NCBI RefSeq assembly: GCF_030814115.1
Contig: NZ_JAUSUP010000001.1
Location: forward strand, 620,001 to 684,000
From: Alkalibacillus filiformis
GTDB lineage: Bacteria > Bacillota > Bacilli > Bacillales > Alkalibacillaceae
Direction of reading: 5' to 3'
DNA: 64,000 bases
In this document: in pieces, positions 18,665-28,186 of the stretch
Layout of the letters: each line of letters begins with the position of its first letter
How positions within the stretch are numbered: position 1 is the stretch's first letter
The notes under the pieces: generated by a model
The model's database searches: none
What the model saw: only the letters and a program-made list of their open reading frames with translations
Told to the model about the DNA's origin: nothing
Translations under genes and position numbers: made by a program

Positions 18665-18699
18665 AATCCTGAGTTTTCTTTTTTAGAAAACCCAGGATT
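18665..18699 (-). terminator. Rho-independent terminator after pdp
   Basis: A 15-base stem AATCCTGRGTTTTCT / AGAAAACYCAGGATT with a five-base loop runs into TTTTTTGTTTTTATG on the minus strand, seven bases after the pdp stop. Confidence 0.9.
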
Positions 18700-18706
18700 T
18701 AATATA

Positions 18707-20011
18707 TTACTCAGAAATGATTGTTTTAATTAATTGTGGTGATTGTACACTTTCGTTAGTTAGAGTGATGTTTTCGTATAGCTTTTCTTTTATTGAATTA
18801 ACATCTTCTTGATTAGAATGAATCGTTAATAAAGAGTCACCTTCTTCTACGTAGTCACCAACTTTTTTGTTTAACACGACACCAACAGCAAGGTCAATTT
18901 GTGAATCTTTCGTTTGACGTCCTGCTCCTAATAACATTGCTGCATTACCGATCTCATCGGCAACAATTTCGCTTACATAGCCTGATTGTTTAGCAGGTAG
19001 TTCAATATTATACTCGGCTTGTGGTAATTTGTTCGGTTCATCAACAACCGATGCATCTCCACTTTGTGAGGATAAGAATGTTTTCAATGTTTGTAAAGCT
19101 TCACCATTTTCGATCACTTTTTCTAACAAGTCTCTTGCTTCATCTAGTGAACTTGCCTTTCCACCTAGTACGACCATTTGACTTGCAAGTGTAATTGATA
19201 GTTCGGTTAAGTCTTCTGGCCCTTCACCACGTAACGTATCAATGGCTTCTTGGACTTCTAGTGAATTACCAATTGCACGCCCTAACGGTTGTCCCATATC
19301 GCTAATAACAGCCATCGTATTACGGCCAACATTATTACCGATGGACACCATTGCTTTAGCAAGTTCAACTGATTCTTCTTCGCTCTTCATAAATGCGCCT
19401 GCTCCAGTCTTAACATCAAGAACAATCGCATCAGCACCAGCGGCAATTTTCTTACTCATAATGGAACTAGCGATTAATGGAATCGAGTTAACTGTCGCTG
19501 TAACATCTCTTAAGCCGTAAAGCTTTTTATCAGCTGGTGTTAAATTACCTGATTGACCAATTACAGAAAGCTTATTTTCATTGACTAAGCGAATAAATTC
19601 TTCGTTGTCGATCTCAACGTGGAAACCTGGTACAGCCTCTAATTTATCAATTGTACCACCTGTATGACCTAAACCACGTCCGCTCATTTTAGCAACTGGT
19701 ACACCTACAGCCGCAACTAGGGGTGCTAAAACTAATGTTGTTGTGTCGCCTACTCCACCTGTAGAGTGTTTATCAACTTTCACCCCTTCAATAGGCGAAA
19801 GGTCAATTGTGTCTCCAGACTCTACCATAGCCATTGTTAAAGTGGCACGCTCTTGTTCTGTCATGCCATTAAAGTAAATAGCCATCGCTAAAGCACTTGC
19901 TTGATATTCTGGAATTGAACCATCTGTATACCCTTCTATGAAGAAATTCAATTCCTCATCAGTTAATGCTTCACCATCTCTTTTCTTTGCGATAATATCA
20001 TACATTCGCAT
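18707..20011 (-). CDS. pdp: Pyrimidine-nucleoside phosphorylase
   Basis: Pdp splits uridine, deoxyuridine and thymidine with phosphate to give the base and (deoxy)ribose 1-phosphate. The 434-residue protein has the helical N-terminal domain, the phosphate-binding [18 protein letters not shown] stretch near residue 82 and the family signature [18 protein letters not shown] near residue 108. AAGGAGG lies eight bases before the ATG. The gene is 13 bases downstream of punA, with deoB before it: a nucleoside salvage operon. Confidence 0.95.
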   Translation of the reverse strand: MRMYDIIAKKRDGEALTDEELNFFIEGYTDGSIPEYQASALAMAIYFNGMTEQERATLTMAMVESGDTIDLSPIEGVKVDKHSTGGVGDTTTLVLAPLVAAVGVPVAKMSGRGLGHTGGTIDKLEAVPGFHVEIDNEEFIRLVNENKLSVIGQSGNLTPADKKLYGLRDVTATVNSIPLIASSIMSKKIAAGADAIVLDVKTGAGAFMKSEEESVELAKAMVSIGNNVGRNTMAVISDMGQPLGRAIGNSLEVQEAIDTLRGEGPEDLTELSITLASQMVVLGGKASSLDEARDLLEKVIENGEALQTLKTFLSSQSGDASVVDEPNKLPQAEYNIELPAKQSGYVSEIVADEIGNAAMLLGAGRQTKDSQIDLAVGVVLNKKVGDYVEEGDSLLTIHSNQEDVNSIKEKLYENITLTNESVQSPQLIKTIISE

Positions 20012-20024
20012 GGCAATTGCCTCC

Positions 20025-20846
20025 TTACAACGATTGCAACGTTTGTTTAACTAGTTGAATAAATTGTTGTTTCACTTGTTCAGTCGTTTCTATAACTTCA
20101 TCGTGAGATAAAGGTTGATCAAGTATACCTGCAGCCATATTAGAAATACAGGAAATACCTAGTACTCTCATTCCAGCATGATTAGCTACAATAACCTCTG
20201 GTACTGTAGACATCCCTACAGCATCTCCACCTAACGTTCTTAGCATTTTCACTTCACTGCTTGTCTCATAAGTCGGACCTGAATTACCAACGTAAACACC
20301 ACGTTGCACGTTTAGACCTATTTCATCAGCCGTCTTTTGAGCTGTCTCGATTAAATCACGGTCATAAGCTTGCGACATGTCTGGGAAACGAGGACCTAAT
20401 TCATCAACATTTTTACCCATTAATGGATTATCACCCATATTATTAATATGATCTTCAATTAACATTAAGTCGCCAGCATTGAATGATTCGTTAATTCCAC
20501 CTGCTGCATTCGTTACAACAAGCTTTTCAACGCCTAATTGTTTCATGACACGTACTGGAAATGTAACGTGTTGCATTGAATAGCCTTCATAATAGTGAAA
20601 GCGACCTTGCATCGCAACAACTGTTTGACCTTGTAACTCACCAATCACAAGTTGACCTTTATGCCCTTCAACTGTTGATTGAGGGAAATGTGGGATCTCA
20701 TGGTATGGAATTGTTACAGGGTTATCGATCTCATCAGCTAAAACGCCTAAACCAGACCCTAAAATTAAACCGATATTTGGTGTTTGCCCCGATAATTGGT
20801 CACTAATATGTTTCTCAGACTCCCTAATTTGTTCGATTAATGACAT
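20025..20846 (-). CDS. punA: Purine nucleoside phosphorylase PunA (PupG)
   Basis: The enzyme cleaves guanosine and inosine type nucleosides with phosphate. It has 273 residues and the trimeric PNP family motifs: GSGLG at about 31-35 for phosphate, [20 protein letters not shown] in the middle, and [29 protein letters not shown], whose Glu and Met residues line the base and ribose sites. It sits between deoB and pdp with a 22-base gap after deoB. Confidence 0.95.
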   Translation of the reverse strand: MSLIEQIRESEKHISDQLSGQTPNIGLILGSGLGVLADEIDNPVTIPYHEIPHFPQSTVEGHKGQLVIGELQGQTVVAMQGRFHYYEGYSMQHVTFPVRVMKQLGVEKLVVTNAAGGINESFNAGDLMLIEDHINNMGDNPLMGKNVDELGPRFPDMSQAYDRDLIETAQKTADEIGLNVQRGVYVGNSGPTYETSSEVKMLRTLGGDAVGMSTVPEVIVANHAGMRVLGISCISNMAAGILDQPLSHDEVIETTEQVKQQFIQLVKQTLQSL

Positions 20847-20868
20847 GTGTATTCTCCTTTATATACGA

Positions 20869-22044
20869 TTATTTAATATCTTTAAGAAAGCTTTCGCCGA
20901 ATTCAGGCATTTTTGTGTTAAAGTTATCGGCTACAGTCGCTCCTACATCAGCAAATGTTTTACGCATCGGTAAGTTCTGACCCTCTGAAATACCTTTGTG
21001 GAAAACAAGTAACGGTACATACTCTCTTGTATGGTCCGTACCATGATGAATTGGGTCATTCCCGTGGTCAGCCGTTATAATTAATAAATCGTCTTCATCC
21101 AGTTTGTCTAATACTTCTGGTAAACGACGATCGAACTCTTCTAGCGCCTCACCGTAACCCTGTGGATCACGACGGTGTCCGAATTTCGCATCGAAATCAA
21201 CTAAGTTTAAGAAGTTTAATCCATTAAAATCTTTGTCCATTGATGCAACTAACTTGTCCATACCGTCATTATTATCTTCTGTACGAATCGCTTCAGTTAC
21301 GCCTTCATCATCATAAATATCTGAGATTTTACCTAAAGCGACAACATCATAACCGTCATCTTCTAAGTAATTCATCACTGTTTCGCCAAATGGCTTAAGT
21401 GCATAATCGTGTCTATTTGGTGTTCTTTCAAATGAACCTGGTTCACCAACAAAAGGTCTTGCAATAATACGACCGATCATATAAGGTTCATCTTTTGTAA
21501 TTTCACGAGCAAATTCACAAATTCCATGTAGTTCTTCTACAGGAACAACGTCCTCATGTGCTGCAATCTGTAATACAGAGTCAGCTGATGTATACACAAT
21601 AAGTGCGCCTGTTTCCATATGTTCTGGACCTAATTCTTTTAAAATTTCTGTTCCTGAAGCTGGCTTATTACCAATAACTTTACGACCTGTTTTTTCTTCT
21701 AAACGATTAATTAAATCATCCGGAAAACCATCAGGGAAAACACGAAATGGCTGATCAATGCGTAAGCCCATAATCTCCCAATGGCCTGTCATAGTATCTT
21801 TACCTGCTGAAGCCTCTTCCATCTTTGTAAAATGAGCCTCAGGCTGAGTAGATTGACCTATACCTTCTACTTCATGAATATTCCCTAAACCTAAACGTTC
21901 CATATTCGGCATTTTTAAACCGCCCATATGTTGTGCAGTGTGACCTAACGTATCAGCACCTTCATCACCGAACTGTTTAGCATCTGGTGCTTCACCAACA
22001 CCTACTGAATCCATTACTACTAAAAATACTCTTTTAAATGACAT
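20869..22044 (-). CDS. deoB: Phosphopentomutase DeoB (Drm)
   Basis: DeoB converts (deoxy)ribose 1-phosphate to the 5-phosphate, linking the two downstream phosphorylases to central metabolism. The 391-residue protein belongs to the alkaline-phosphatase superfamily: metal-binding Asp in [13 protein letters not shown] at the start, the phospho-threonine loop [10 protein letters not shown] near residue 87, and DHGNDP near residue 325. GGAGG lies ten bases before the ATG. xerD lies 69 bases upstream in the same direction. Confidence 0.95.
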   Translation of the reverse strand: MSFKRVFLVVMDSVGVGEAPDAKQFGDEGADTLGHTAQHMGGLKMPNMERLGLGNIHEVEGIGQSTQPEAHFTKMEEASAGKDTMTGHWEIMGLRIDQPFRVFPDGFPDDLINRLEEKTGRKVIGNKPASGTEILKELGPEHMETGALIVYTSADSVLQIAAHEDVVPVEELHGICEFAREITKDEPYMIGRIIARPFVGEPGSFERTPNRHDYALKPFGETVMNYLEDDGYDVVALGKISDIYDDEGVTEAIRTEDNNDGMDKLVASMDKDFNGLNFLNLVDFDAKFGHRRDPQGYGEALEEFDRRLPEVLDKLDEDDLLIITADHGNDPIHHGTDHTREYVPLLVFHKGISEGQNLPMRKTFADVGATVADNFNTKMPEFGESFLKDIK

Positions 22045-22113
22045 CTTGTTACAACCTCCATTTTACTTACATCATAAAGGAAACGCTTTACAATATAACA
22101 TAAATTACTTTGA

Positions 22114-22998
22114 TTATGCACGCGGATGGTAATCTTGATAAATATCTTTTAATCTAGATTTTGAAACATGGGTATAAATTTGTGTAGTTGAAATGTCTGC
22201 ATGGCCTAACATTTCTTGTACAGCCCTCAAATCAGCACCATTTTCTAATAAATGTGTAGCAAATGAATGCCTTAACATATGAGGTGTAATTTCTTTAAAG
22301 ATCCCTTGATTACGTGCGTGCGCTTTCAACACTTTCCAAAAACCTTGCCTAGTCATGGTATTCCCTCTATGGTTCAAAAATAAAGCATCATTTTTCTGTT
22401 TTTTTAATAATGCATCACGACCATAGTCGACATAGGCTTGGATCGCATCTTGTGCTGGTTTACCGAGCGGAACAATTCTTTCCTTTCCACCTTTACCGAC
22501 AATTCTTACAAATCCCATTAATAAATGAAGGTCATCTATTTTTAATGAGAGTAACTCTGAAATACGTAAACCGGTTGCATACAATGTTTCAAACATTGCT
22601 TTATTTCTTAGTTCAATTGGCTTTTCCCCACTTACTTCTAATAAACACTCAACTTCTTCATTAGATAATACTTTCGGTAACTGTCTTTCTTTTTTAGGTC
22701 GTTCAATATGTAAAGTGGGATCATTTGATATTTGATGTTCTCGAACAATAAACTGATGAAATGAACGAAGTGTGGAAATCATACGTGAAATACTTGCAGA
22801 AGATTTCCCTTGCTCTTTCATTTGATTGAGAAGTCCTCTAACGTGCTGACGTTCAACATCATTTATTGATTCAATTTTTTCTTCTTGAAGGTATGTTATA
22901 TATTGCTTTAAATCTCTTTCATATGAGCTAATCGAGTTATCAGCTAAGCCTTTCTCAATTCTTAAAAAGTGTAGGAAATCCTGCATTAAATCTCTCAT
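22114..22998 (-). CDS. xerD: Site-specific tyrosine recombinase XerD (RipX)
   Basis: XerD works with XerC at the dif site to resolve chromosome dimers. The catalytic residues are visible: Arg in ATGLRISE, Lys in the GKGGKERIVPL beta-hairpin, HMLRHSFATHL, His in LGHADIS and the nucleophile Tyr in TQIYTHVS. The start at 22998 has AAGGGG seven bases upstream and gives 294 residues, close to the family's 296; longer in-frame extensions reach into the fur terminator and are rejected. The setting next to fur is the standard one, so it is not a mobile-element integrase. Confidence 0.94.
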   Translation of the reverse strand: MRDLMQDFLHFLRIEKGLADNSISSYERDLKQYITYLQEEKIESINDVERQHVRGLLNQMKEQGKSSASISRMISTLRSFHQFIVREHQISNDPTLHIERPKKERQLPKVLSNEEVECLLEVSGEKPIELRNKAMFETLYATGLRISELLSLKIDDLHLLMGFVRIVGKGGKERIVPLGKPAQDAIQAYVDYGRDALLKKQKNDALFLNHRGNTMTRQGFWKVLKAHARNQGIFKEITPHMLRHSFATHLLENGADLRAVQEMLGHADISTTQIYTHVSKSRLKDIYQDYHPRA

Positions 22999-23049
22999 CA
23001 ACATACCCCTTTTGTTTGGAAAAAGTAAAAGAAACGCATAAAGTATAAA

Positions 23050-23079
23050 AGACCTTTTGTCCATTTGGATAAAAGGCCT
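23050..23079 (-). terminator. Rho-independent terminator after fur
   Basis: The minus strand has AGGCCTTTTATCC, a four-base loop and the near-perfect complement GGACAAAAGGTCT, followed by TTTATAC, starting ten bases after the fur stop. Confidence 0.8.
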
Positions 23080-23089
23080 AGTTATATTA

Positions 23090-23539
23090 TTATTCACTTT
23101 GTTTATTTTGACAACTTTTGCAAACGCCATGAAAAGTAAGTCGGTGATCTTTAACATCAAATTCAAATTGTTTCTCTACAACCTTTTCAACATCACCTAA
23201 CAAATCTTCTTCAATTTCAGTAACAGAACCACACTCAACACAGACTAAATGGTGGTGGAAGTGTTCTGCGCCTTCTTTTCTCAGGTCGTACCTTGATACA
23301 CCATCACCAAAGTTAATTTTATCAACCACTTTGAGCTCGGTCAGTAATTCTAACGTACGATAAACGGTTGCCAGTCCTATTTCTGGAGCTTTCTCTTTTA
23401 CGAGGAGATAGACATCTTCCGCACTTAAATGATCTTGCTCATGCTCCAACAAAACTCTTACAGTGGCTTCGCGTTGTGGAGTTAGTTTATAACTTTGAGA
23501 GTGTAATTGTTTCTTAATGTTCTCAATGCGGTTTTCCAA
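23090..23539 (-). CDS. fur: Ferric uptake regulator Fur
   Basis: Fur represses iron uptake genes when ferrous iron is plentiful. With a TTG start at 23539 (GAGGGGAG eight bases upstream) it has 149 residues, the same length as B. subtilis Fur; longer frames are rejected. The winged-helix part ends with GLATVYRTLELL, and the metal sites include HFHHHLVC and the two CxxC pairs CVECG and CKSC of the structural zinc. The upstream region carries PerR-type boxes, so peroxide control is likely. Confidence 0.95.
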   Translation of the reverse strand: MENRIENIKKQLHSQSYKLTPQREATVRVLLEHEQDHLSAEDVYLLVKEKAPEIGLATVYRTLELLTELKVVDKINFGDGVSRYDLRKEGAEHFHHHLVCVECGSVTEIEEDLLGDVEKVVEKQFEFDVKDHRLTFHGVCKSCQNKQSE

Positions 23540-23600
23540 TACAATCTCTCCCCTCTTTCCTACACTCATAATTATAAAAAAAGGGGGTGTTTGTGTCAAA

Positions 23601-23655
23601 TTATAATAATTTTAAACAAACTATTATAATTAATATTATATAATAACTATTATAA
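23601..23655. promoter_or_regulatory. Three PerR/Fur-type operator boxes upstream of fur
   Basis: TTATAATAATTTTAA (23601-23615) matches the PerR box TTATAATNATTATAA at 13 of 14 fixed positions. TTATAATTAATATTA (23625-23639) matches at 12 of 14 and TAATAACTATTATAA (23641-23655) at 12 of 14. They lie 62-116 bases upstream of the fur start and reach to the end of spoIIM. B. subtilis fur is controlled by PerR (known), which supports the assignment of the first box; the other two are weaker. Confidence 0.6.
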
Positions 23656-24285
23656 ACTACTCACTATCCACTCTAGCATATTAGACGATACAAAAGTTTC
23701 TAAAACAGAGCCAACGCCAACTAACAATAACGCAACAATATACGATCTAATGTAAAAAACACTTACATCACTAATCGTATTTGAACTTTGATGTTTAACA
23801 AACAAAATACGTAACACATGAATCGTAAATACCATACTGCTCGCTGCGATAATAAGATAGGCTGGAACGATCAAAAGGTTTTGCGGTGCAATCGACATGA
23901 CAGATAATAGAAAACCTTGCCACGATAATTGGTTAACTAGGAAGCCGACCGTAAAGCCAATCACAACCCCTTTTACAAACAATAGGAACCATACGACTGG
24001 TAATCCAACAAAAGATAATCCAAATAAGAACAAAAAAGTAATGTATTTTCCATGTGTCCAAAGTGCATCCCAAAACACAGCTAAGTAACTACCTGTTGGT
24101 TGTTCAGACAAAGTATGAAAATACTGTTCGACAAAGAAAAATAAATCTTGTCGCTGTAAGAAGTTTAAACTACTCACCATCATCGACCCGAAAATGACAC
24201 CGATTAGAAACAAAACAAACAAAAAGACGTACAAACTATAGTAAGGTTGAATGTGAATTGTAAGTGCTTTCGGCCACTGTTTCAT
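23650..24285 (-). CDS. spoIIM: Stage II sporulation protein M (SpoIIM)
   Basis: SpoIIM joins SpoIID and SpoIIP in the peptidoglycan-degrading machine that drives engulfment of the forespore. The 211-residue protein is an integral membrane protein with five segments and the conserved stretch GVVIGFTVGFLVNQLSWQGFL-like near residue 115. The start at 24285 has GGAGG seven bases upstream. A weak SigE-like pair (CTATATT, CATAGTTT) lies upstream at non-ideal spacing and is not annotated. Confidence 0.92.
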   Translation of the reverse strand: MKQWPKALTIHIQPYYSLYVFLFVLFLIGVIFGSMMVSSLNFLQRQDLFFFVEQYFHTLSEQPTGSYLAVFWDALWTHGKYITFLFLFGLSFVGLPVVWFLLFVKGVVIGFTVGFLVNQLSWQGFLLSVMSIAPQNLLIVPAYLIIAASSMVFTIHVLRILFVKHQSSNTISDVSVFYIRSYIVALLLVGVGSVLETFVSSNMLEWIVSSL

Positions 24286-24363
24286 CTTAGTTCCTCCATT
24301 CATTTCTACTCTAGTAAAAAACTATGTTGGTAGAATTGAATATAGAACTAATTAAGAGATTAA

Positions 24364-25542
24364 TTATTTTTCTACTTTTCCATATTGACCAGCGCCTCCT
24401 GGTACAACTTGAAGCTCACCTTTTCTAAGTTGAATAATTTGTCTAGCAACATTAGAAGATACAAGTTGGTTTAAATCTTCCTCAGTCGCTTCATGAATAA
24501 TATACATATCATGGTGTAAGTACTTCCTTAGTTTAGCTAACATTTTCGGCCCTAATCCTGGAACATACTTTAGAGGAACTTGATGAATGTAAGGGGGACG
24601 TTCGACAATTGACGATGTTCGCCCTTGCGATTGCTCAATTTCGTTAATCCTTCTCGAAACTCCTTTAATAATCTTATTTGAACCACACCAATGACAATGA
24701 CTAAGACTTTGACTAATAGATCCACATTGTCGACATTTTGTTTCATAATACTTACCTAGTTTCGGGTTTAGTCCATAATTGCAAACTAATTTGCCTTGAT
24801 TAAATGCTAAAGCTTGTGCTAGTCCTCTAAAAGATCGCTCACTTAAAAGTAACTTTTGGTACTCTCTACCGATATTTTCTAAAGAATGGGCATCAGAATT
24901 AGTTAGAAAAGGATAATATTGAAGCTCACTAATAACTTGAGCCATTGCAGTATCAGAACTTAACCCAAGTTCAATTGCGTCAATTAAACTTGGGTCAAAT
25001 ACTTCTTTAAGCGAACTTTTAACACCTTTGCCATACAAACTTTTAAAAGGTGTAAAGACATGTGCTGGTACGAACAAACCGTCTAACTGTTTCACTTTGT
25101 GTTGCAAACTAACACCATCTATATAGATTCTTTGAGAGCTTAGGTGAGGGTTTTTGACATATTTTTGATACCAATGTGTAAACTGCTTCATCTTTTCAAG
25201 TGTCGGAAAATAACATAAAACGTGAATTGGTCCAGAACAAAATGAATCATATACTTCAATTTCACTACCTAAAAGGACTGTCACTTCCCCGTTGGAAAGA
25301 CCTCCACCTTCAAGTTCTGCAATTTCTTTATTCTTAATCATTTCATCAAACTCGGTTAACACTTCTGGAGAGTGAGTATCAATAAGGCCAATTAAGTCGA
25401 TTCCTTTTACATTTTTAGCGAACTCAAAAATGTTACGAACGGTAAGGTTGTTCGAGGCTGAAATTTTTACAGCATTTCCTTGCTTTGTTTGTCCAATATG
25501 GACGTGTAAGTCAGCATAATATGTTTTAGACACTTCATTCAC
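24364..25542 (-). CDS. PHP-domain endonuclease, EndoQ-like (YqxK-type)
   Basis: EndoQ enzymes, known from Thermococcales and some bacilli, cut DNA 5' of deaminated bases such as uracil and hypoxanthine. The 392-residue protein starts with a PHP fold (metal motif YYADLHVHIG at about 8-17, LIDTHSP near 53, SDAH near 217), followed by a Cys4 zinc finger (CRQCG ... CHWCG) and a helix-hairpin-helix-like end KYVPGLGPKMLAKLRKYL. This is the EndoQ architecture. Its start overlaps nudF by eight bases, so it is made together with a nucleotide-sanitising Nudix enzyme. Activity is inferred from architecture. Confidence 0.82.
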   Translation of the reverse strand: MNEVSKTYYADLHVHIGQTKQGNAVKISASNNLTVRNIFEFAKNVKGIDLIGLIDTHSPEVLTEFDEMIKNKEIAELEGGGLSNGEVTVLLGSEIEVYDSFCSGPIHVLCYFPTLEKMKQFTHWYQKYVKNPHLSSQRIYIDGVSLQHKVKQLDGLFVPAHVFTPFKSLYGKGVKSSLKEVFDPSLIDAIELGLSSDTAMAQVISELQYYPFLTNSDAHSLENIGREYQKLLLSERSFRGLAQALAFNQGKLVCNYGLNPKLGKYYETKCRQCGSISQSLSHCHWCGSNKIIKGVSRRINEIEQSQGRTSSIVERPPYIHQVPLKYVPGLGPKMLAKLRKYLHHDMYIIHEATEEDLNQLVSSNVARQIIQLRKGELQVVPGGAGQYGKVEK

Positions 25543-26089
25543 CCTTTAAAGACTGATACATTAAATAATAAATAGCATGAATCGTTTTAGCGTCATGTAT
25601 ACGTTCTTCTTCTATTAATCGAAGTGCTTCTTTAATAGATACCTCTTTTAGTTCGACAAATTCGTCTTCATCCATTTGAAGCTGATCTTCACTTACGACT
25701 TCTAGCCCTTCCGCTTTATAAATATAAATAATTTCATCAGCAAACCCAGGTGAAGTGTAATAGGAGACAACATAACTTAATGACTGGGCACGATAGCCTG
25801 TTTCTTCTTCTAACTCTCTAGCAGCAGTGATTTTAGGAGATTCACCTGCTTCTAATTTACCGGCAGGAATTTCGATAATGCTTTTACCGAGTGCCTTTCG
25901 ATATTGTTCTACCATGACAATTTTATCTTTATCAGTTAATGCAATTAAAGCGACTGCTCCAGGGTGTCTAACGAGTTCTCGTTTTGATGTTTCACCGTTT
26001 GGAAGCGTAACGTCATCAACTTCAACATCTATAATTCTACCTTCATATATTTTTTCTGTATGTATAGTTTTTTCTTCAAATTTATTCAT
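25535..26089 (-). CDS. nudF: ADP-ribose pyrophosphatase NudF (Nudix)
   Basis: NudF hydrolyses ADP-ribose to AMP and ribose 5-phosphate. The protein has 184 residues; the Nudix box runs GKLEAGESPKITAARELEEE and the following ETG, with the metal-binding REXXEE glutamates intact. The ATG at 26089 has AGAGGTG six bases upstream. It lies back to back with the yqkF-type aldo/keto reductase, as in B. subtilis. Confidence 0.94.
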   Translation of the reverse strand: MNKFEEKTIHTEKIYEGRIIDVEVDDVTLPNGETSKRELVRHPGAVALIALTDKDKIVMVEQYRKALGKSIIEIPAGKLEAGESPKITAARELEEETGYRAQSLSYVVSYYTSPGFADEIIYIYKAEGLEVVSEDQLQMDEDEFVELKEVSIKEALRLIEEERIHDAKTIHAIYYLMYQSLKGE

Positions 26090-26181
26090 TAATCTCACCT
26101 CTTCGTGTATTTTATCACATTACGGCTTAACGTTTGTCATTAAGCTTTAGTGTCGATAAAATAAATTCAAGGAGGGATACG

Positions 26182-27108
26182 ATGAATAAACGTCAATTAG
26201 GAAACACAGATCTACATATTTCAGAAGTTGGCCTTGGCTGTATGAACTTAGGGACGAATGAACAAAATGCTAAAGGTATTATTCACGAGGCAATAAATGC
26301 AGGGATCAACTATATTGATACAGCTGACTTATATGATTACGGTGAAAACGAGAAGCTGGTCGGTAAAGCACTAAAAGGAAAAAGGCAAGATACAATAGTA
26401 GCCACTAAAGGTGGTAACCACTTTGAACCAGGTCAAGACGGTTGGTATTGGGATCCGTCTAAAAAATATTTAAAAGAAGCGATTAAAAATAGTTTATTAC
26501 GTTTAGGGTTAGATGATGTTGATCTATACCAATTACATGGCGGAACAATTGAAGACCCTATTGATGAAGTCATCGAAACGTTTGAAGAGTTACAACAAGA
26601 AGGGTTAATTCGTTACTTTGGATTGTCCTCGATCCGACCAAATGTCATCAAATCTTATGTTGATCAAACAACCGTCACGAGTAATATGATGCAATATAGT
26701 TTGTTAGATCGTCGTCCTGAAGAAGAGCTTTTAGATTATTTAGACAGTAATCAAGTAAGTGTTTTAGTTAGAGGCGCTTTAGGTAAAGGGATGTTAACGA
26801 GCAAAGGCATTGAACAATGGGAGAAAAAAGGAAGTAACGGCTTTTTAGAGTACGATCAAAATGAACTTAAACAGGTAATCGAAAAACTACAAGTGCTTGC
26901 TCAAGAAGCAAATACAACTCCACAATCAATTGCTATGCATTATTGTTTAAGTCATCCAGGAGTATCTAGCTTAATTTTAGGTGCTAGTCGACCTGAACAA
27001 ATTCAACATAATATTAAAGCATATTATGACGCACCAAACGATGAAGCGATTGTTAAAGAAGTATCTAACATGACTAAAGAGCAAATTTATGAACAACATC
27101 GGGTGTAA
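26182..27108 (+). CDS. yqkF: Aldo/keto reductase (YqkF-like)
   Basis: This is an NAD(P)H-dependent oxidoreductase of the AKR superfamily; the natural substrate is unknown. The 308-residue TIM barrel shows the catalytic Asp and Tyr in YIDTADLYDYGENEKLVGKAL, the Lys in VATKGG and the His in LYQLHGG, and a C-terminal cofactor loop LILGASRPEQI. The ATG at 26182 follows AAGGAGGG by five bases; a longer frame reaching back to 26134 would run into the nudF promoter region. It faces nudF divergently. Confidence 0.9.
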   Translation: MNKRQLGNTDLHISEVGLGCMNLGTNEQNAKGIIHEAINAGINYIDTADLYDYGENEKLVGKALKGKRQDTIVATKGGNHFEPGQDGWYWDPSKKYLKEAIKNSLLRLGLDDVDLYQLHGGTIEDPIDEVIETFEELQQEGLIRYFGLSSIRPNVIKSYVDQTTVTSNMMQYSLLDRRPEEELLDYLDSNQVSVLVRGALGKGMLTSKGIEQWEKKGSNGFLEYDQNELKQVIEKLQVLAQEANTTPQSIAMHYCLSHPGVSSLILGASRPEQIQHNIKAYYDAPNDEAIVKEVSNMTKEQIYEQHRV

Positions 27109-27110
27109 AA

Positions 27111-27141
27111 AAGCCCCATCCTACTTATAGGCTGGGGGCTT
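27111..27141. terminator. Terminator between convergent yqkF-like gene and MBL hydrolase gene
   Basis: The stem AAGCCCCATCCTA / TAGGCTGGGGGCTT closes on a short loop. The minus-strand side runs into six T residues, so it mainly serves the MBL gene; the plus-strand side is less T-rich. Confidence 0.8.
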
Positions 27142-27145
27142 AATA

Positions 27146-28117
27146 TTAATAGGAAAAGGTCTTACAGGGAGAGTATTTTAACACGCCCTCATCTAAATAA
27201 GAATTGATTTTCCCTTCGTATTCCAAATAATCGAGTTGACCGATCGTTTCAGACATCGTCAATCCGAATTGCTTTTCATAATGCTTTGGGAACAAGTATT
27301 GGCATACTTCAAACGGTGTGGCATCGTGTTTCTTCAAATAATCAAAGACATGCTCTGCCCGCTCCTCTTGACGTTTAATTCGGTGATCTATCAACTTCTC
27401 ATTGAACTGAAAGGGTTCACCATGTCCCGGCAACACTTCGCCGATCTTGTAATCCTTTAACTTTTTCATCGCTTTTCGATAATTAATTAGAGACTTCGGT
27501 CGTTCTTTTTCACCAACAAGCGGTGCTTCTAAAATCGGATTAGACGAGATGTGTTTTAATAGGTGGTCCCCTGCGATTAAACTCCCACTATTTCGATCAA
27601 AAAACGATAAATGACTTTGTGCATGACCAGGTGTTTCTATGACAGAAATAGACGGTAAATTGGGGATGACATTACCCTCTAAAATTGTCTGAGTTAAGCG
27701 GCCATTCCCTTGAAATTTAAAAGCGCTCTCAACCGTCTTATCAATTTTTCTGTATTGATGAGGGACATCAAAACGATTATATAATTCATCGAAAAAAGCG
27801 AAATAATGCTGAAAGTACTCACGATCTTCTTTCAACCATAAGTCGGTAATCGGATGACCATATATTGCTTCTACTTGATCAAAGTACTCGATCAGTCCAG
27901 TATGGTCTGGATGATGATGTGTTAACACAATTTGTTTTATATCAGATGGCTCTAAACCAATTTCTTTTAATTGTTGCTGAAAAGCTTCCCACGCTTCTTC
28001 AGTATTAACACCTGCGTCAAATAGGGTCACTTTCTCACCCATATATATATAACAATGTACATCTCCAACTGCATACGGTGTCGGAACGGTAATTTGATGG
28101 ATTGTTTGATGTGTCAT
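27146..28117 (-). CDS. MBL-fold metallo-hydrolase
   Basis: The protein is a 323-residue metallo-beta-lactamase-fold hydrolase of the glyoxalase II-like branch. The zinc motif THHHPDHTG is near residue 66, a further His sits in ETPGHAQSHLSFF, Asp in IAGDHLL and a His in VLPGHGEPF. The C-terminal 80 residues form the helical extension seen in acyl- or glutathione-thioester hydrolases of Bacillus (YqjP-like, from memory). The substrate cannot be told from sequence. AAGGTGG lies ten bases before the ATG. Confidence 0.85.
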   Translation of the reverse strand: MTHQTIHQITVPTPYAVGDVHCYIYMGEKVTLFDAGVNTEEAWEAFQQQLKEIGLEPSDIKQIVLTHHHPDHTGLIEYFDQVEAIYGHPITDLWLKEDREYFQHYFAFFDELYNRFDVPHQYRKIDKTVESAFKFQGNGRLTQTILEGNVIPNLPSISVIETPGHAQSHLSFFDRNSGSLIAGDHLLKHISSNPILEAPLVGEKERPKSLINYRKAMKKLKDYKIGEVLPGHGEPFQFNEKLIDHRIKRQEERAEHVFDYLKKHDATPFEVCQYLFPKHYEKQFGLTMSETIGQLDYLEYEGKINSYLDEGVLKYSPCKTFSY

Positions 28118-28186
28118 TATATCTGTTCCACCTTTTAAGTTATTTTGCTAATATTATACTACAAAAGTTAAAAATTGCATCTATTT

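Noticed and set aside
22114-22998. XerD as a mobile-element integrase
   Set aside because: Length, motifs and place between fur and deoB are those of the housekeeping recombinase; no attachment-site repeats were seen near it.
24300-24350. SigE promoter for spoIIM
   Set aside because: CTATATT and CATAGTTT are present but spaced 12 bases instead of 14 and the -10 matches at only five of eight positions.
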